The position numbers and the translations under genes were made by a program. Under the pieces are notes generated by a model. The model was given only the letters and a program-made list of their open reading frames with translations, ran no database searches and was not told the origin of the DNA. 6,555 nt of DNA from an uncultured Blautia sp. (GTDB lineage: Bacteria; Bacillota; Clostridia; Lachnospirales; Lachnospiraceae), in assembly GCA_938028845.1 (NCBI GenBank), contig CALIZJ010000133.1, positions 1-6,555 on the forward strand, written 5' to 3'. This document shows, piece by piece, positions 4,707-6,555 of this stretch. The stretch's first letter is position 1. Each line of letters opens with the position of its first letter.

Positions 4707-6074
4707 TCAGACCGCGGGAATGTGCAGTTCCTGCACAAACATTCCGTCCTTTAAATAAGTTCGTGACGCACAGCCACGGCAGCGTGCAATAATTCTCCGG
4801 TAACTGGAAAGGCCGGTGCCATGGCCGTCACCTTTTGTTGTATATCCTTTCCGGGTAAGCGCAGCCAGATCCGGTGTCTTGTCGTAGTTGTTTGCCACAG
4901 CCAGATACAGCTCTTTTTCCTCCTGTAAAAGCACCACCTGGACCTTGCCGTCTTGGACGGGAGCAGCCTCTATGGCATTATCCAGCAGGATTCCAAGCAC
5001 GCGCAGTAAATCGTCTGTATCCATCCCTTGCTGTGGGCGCACCGGATTCAGCACCTCCAATACACCCTGCATGTGCATCTGCCGCATCTTGGCAAGTTTT
5101 GTAGTCAAAAGACTGCGCAGAGGATACAGCCCAATATTATTCAGCCCGTCCATCTGAGCAATCTCACTGCCCAGTTTTTCGTCAAAATAGCTGCTGGTAC
5201 GTCTCATAAAATCCTGGATACCAGCCAGATCCCCTTCCTGTGCCTGTAAAGTCAGTCCGGAAAACAAATTGGTAAAGTCATGGCGAAAGGCACGGATTTC
5301 CTGCTGAAGTTCTTCCAGCAATGCCATGTGAGCCTGCTGCTGCAAAATAGTTTCTTCCTGTGCCCTGATCTTATCCTGTCCGGAAGCGTACATGGCAGCA
5401 AACTGGATCAAAAACAGGCCGACCACGATCAAAGCGGAGAAAAACGTGGTATATCCTGCATCCGGAGTGGTATCTGGTGCGACAACCTGCAGCAGCGGCA
5501 TGGTACACATCAGCCCGTAACAGACCAGAAAGGTCAGCAGTGTGCGCATCTTACTGCGGAACAAAGCTGAAAAGTATCGGTAAAACTCCGATCTATGCAG
5601 AATAAACGAGACAAGACAGGCAATAACAAGGGTAAGCGTATATGGAATGTACAGCCGTACAAATACGAGAAAGTGCTGTCGGTCAAATAAGGGCGCATAC
5701 TCCTCTACAACCTGCTGCATCAGCGAATTGGCTGTGTTGGCAATGAAAGTGCCAAGCACCGCTGCCGTAACAGTTTGTATCAGCGGTATGTGCAGTGCCC
5801 TGGTCAGCAGCAGACCCAGGACCAGCGCCGTAGGCGTATAGCAGGCAATGTCAAGCAGCGGAGAGGCGGCAATCTCCTCGCTGATGCCTCTGAAACTCAT
5901 AAGAATCGAAATGGCAATGGTAATCCCCTGAAAAGCCTCTGCGCAGACACAGAAAACAGCCAGAGAACCCCACTTTATTTTTCGTCCCAGAATACCGGTT
6001 GTCACCACAAACAAAGCCAGAGCCATCATGCCAAATGAATAGGCAGCCGTACCAAGGCGAAAAGCTAAACTCAT
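4707..6074 (-). CDS. AgrC-like sensor histidine kinase (GHKL ATPase)
   Basis: This encodes a 455-residue membrane kinase. The N-terminal half has about six or seven hydrophobic segments (roughly 10-30, 36-60, 73-92, 99-118, 141-159, 177-197, 209-230) with no recognisable extracellular ligand domain, as in peptide-sensing AgrC/BlpH-type kinases. A coiled region (about 233-262) leads to the phosphorylated histidine in FRHDFTN (H265). The GHKL ATPase shows the N-box LLDNAIEA (N366) and the G-box GDGHGTGLSS (415-424). It should autophosphorylate at H265 and pass phosphate to D60 of the LytTR regulator encoded 21 bases downstream. The start at 6072-6074 follows AGGAAGGATG. No AgrB peptidase or AgrD signal peptide gene is in the window, so the stimulus is unknown; cyclic peptide sensing would be inference from the architecture. 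Confidence 0.95.
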   Translation of the reverse strand: MSLAFRLGTAAYSFGMMALALFVVTTGILGRKIKWGSLAVFCVCAEAFQGITIAISILMSFRGISEEIAASPLLDIACYTPTALVLGLLLTRALHIPLIQTVTAAVLGTFIANTANSLMQQVVEEYAPLFDRQHFLVFVRLYIPYTLTLVIACLVSFILHRSEFYRYFSALFRSKMRTLLTFLVCYGLMCTMPLLQVVAPDTTPDAGYTTFFSALIVVGLFLIQFAAMYASGQDKIRAQEETILQQQAHMALLEELQQEIRAFRHDFTNLFSGLTLQAQEGDLAGIQDFMRRTSSYFDEKLGSEIAQMDGLNNIGLYPLRSLLTTKLAKMRQMHMQGVLEVLNPVRPQQGMDTDDLLRVLGILLDNAIEAAPVQDGKVQVVLLQEEKELYLAVANNYDKTPDLAALTRKGYTTKGDGHGTGLSSYRRIIARCRGCASRTYLKDGMFVQELHIPAV

Positions 6075-6158
6075 ATTATCATCCTTCCTATAAATAATTT
6101 ATTTGGACATACAAAGCCTTTGGGGGATAAATGATTAATTCTGCAAAAATCCCATCTC

Positions 6159-6187
6159 ATTATAGCAGTTATCGTATTTTGTGAAAA
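6159..6187 (-). promoter_or_regulatory. Promoter of the two-component operon
   Basis: On the minus strand a perfect TATAAT (6164-6159) lies 17 bases after TTTTCA (6187-6182). Transcription would begin near 6152, giving a leader of about 78 bases before the kinase ATG. I found no copy of the TTGGCGAAAG repeat here, so autoregulation by the same operator is not supported. Confidence 0.55.
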
Positions 6188-6223
6188 GATGTATTCCTAT
6201 GGCGTTTCCCGAAATCCGGGCAT

Positions 6224-6266
6224 AAAAATAACCGGATGATTTCCATTTTCTGAAAATCATCCAGCT
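6224..6266 (-). terminator. Terminator after the surface-protein gene
   Basis: In minus-strand RNA, AGCUGGAUGAUUU (6266-6254) pairs with AAAUCAUCCGGUU (6242-6230) over 13 bp with two G-U wobbles and an 11-base loop, followed by a U5 run (6228-6224). On the plus strand the wobbles are mismatches, which fixes the orientation. It starts about 15 bases after the stop codon at 6282. Confidence 0.8.
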
Positions 6267-6281
6267 ATGTACTATAAGTGT

Positions 6282-6555
6282 TTATTCCACCACAACTTTT
6301 ACAATATTTGACTTGTTTCCATAATTCTTTTTCCCATTGACGATCCGGTACGCCCTGCCCTTTGCAGCATAGATACCCGGTTTCACATTTTTAAATACAA
6401 TCTGATTGCTTCTCTGATTTTTCATTGCATAGTCTGGGGCTCCAGGAGATCTTCCTATCAGCTTACAGTCAAAGCCATCGCTGAACTGTAATGGAACAAA
6501 ATTTAAAACCACTTGATTTTTTCTTCCTTCTGCGCTCTTTATTACTGCTGTTTCT
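6282..6555 (-). CDS. C-terminal part of a secreted/surface protein with a fibronectin-III-like module (5' end outside window)
   Basis: The frame is open from the right window edge to the TAA at 6282-6284, giving about 90 residues. It is a C-terminal fragment and its real start lies outside; an internal GTG at 6510-6512 is not needed. The pattern VKPGIYAAKGRAYRIVNGKK near the end, then NYGNKSNIVKVVVE, is the typical last-strand layout of fibronectin type III or Ig-like repeats that end many large clostridial surface proteins (Y-x-V/A-R-A-Y followed by G-x-x-S). The upstream part (VVLNFVPLQFSDGF) fits earlier strands of the same fold. No sortase motif or cell-wall repeat is present after the module, so anchoring, if any, would be elsewhere in the protein. 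A terminator follows, so it is not joined to the two-component operon. The catalytic or binding part of the protein cannot be seen. Confidence 0.7.
   Translation of the reverse strand, partial: ETAVIKSAEGRKNQVVLNFVPLQFSDGFDCKLIGRSPGAPDYAMKNQRSNQIVFKNVKPGIYAAKGRAYRIVNGKKNYGNKSNIVKVVVE

Noticed and set aside
6112..6122. Palindrome CAAAGCCTTTG in the leader of the two-component operon
   Set aside because: The stem is only five pairs with a one-base centre, no second copy was seen and no known operator matches.
6208..6220. Small hairpin CCCG/CGGG between the terminator and the kinase promoter
   Set aside because: The four-base stem lacks a U-tract and is within chance expectation.
1..6555. tRNA, rRNA, CRISPR array, insertion sequence, attachment site
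   Set aside because: No cloverleaf, regularly spaced repeats, transposase motifs or terminal inverted repeats were visible on either strand.

Overview
All supportable genes lie on the minus strand, so transcription runs from high to low coordinates. Purine-rich Shine-Dalgarno sites (AGGAGG-like), sigma-A-type promoters, short U-tailed hairpin terminators and the protein families suggest a low-to-medium-GC Firmicute, most likely a gut clostridium of the Lachnospiraceae type. That placement is inference from sequence style and family recall, not from a search.

Reading in the direction of transcription, the window opens at its right edge (6555-6282) with the 3' end of a gene for a secreted or surface protein ending in a fibronectin-III-like module. 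It is closed by a terminator (6224-6266). Next comes a promoter (6159-6187) and a two-gene operon: an AgrC-like membrane histidine kinase with a GHKL ATPase (4707-6074) and its LytTR-type response regulator (3957-4685). A terminator starts only a few bases after the regulator's stop codon (3913-3953).

Immediately downstream is a control region with two identical 10-bp direct repeats exactly 21 bp apart (3878-3908). They sit just upstream of an extended -10 promoter with a poor -35 (3845-3873). This is the classic geometry of a LytTR-activated promoter. It drives a second operon: a PH-like protein of unknown function (3293-3793), a membrane DUF3267 protein with an HExxH-type motif (2727-3293, coupled by a TGATG stop/start overlap) and a 62-residue DUF6440 protein (2504-2692). 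This operon ends in a long branched terminator hairpin (2420-2475). The likely logic is a sensor kinase and LytTR activator switching on three poorly characterised proteins.

The next region holds an uncatalogued 29-residue Cys/Gly-rich peptide gene (2223-2312). Its stop codon lies in the ribosome binding site of the following gene, a small membrane-anchored XRE regulator that is broken (2002-2218). The membrane segment and the tail of the XRE domain are present, but the DNA-binding helices are missing and the tail is out of frame.

The left third carries a class I SAM-dependent methyltransferase with a good promoter (1188-1790; promoter 1844-1872) and a fructosamine/ketosamine-3-kinase family gene (117-1043), followed by a strong terminator (41-77). 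No tRNA, rRNA, CRISPR array, insertion sequence or plus-strand gene could be supported. No gene-free stretch exceeds about 210 bases.
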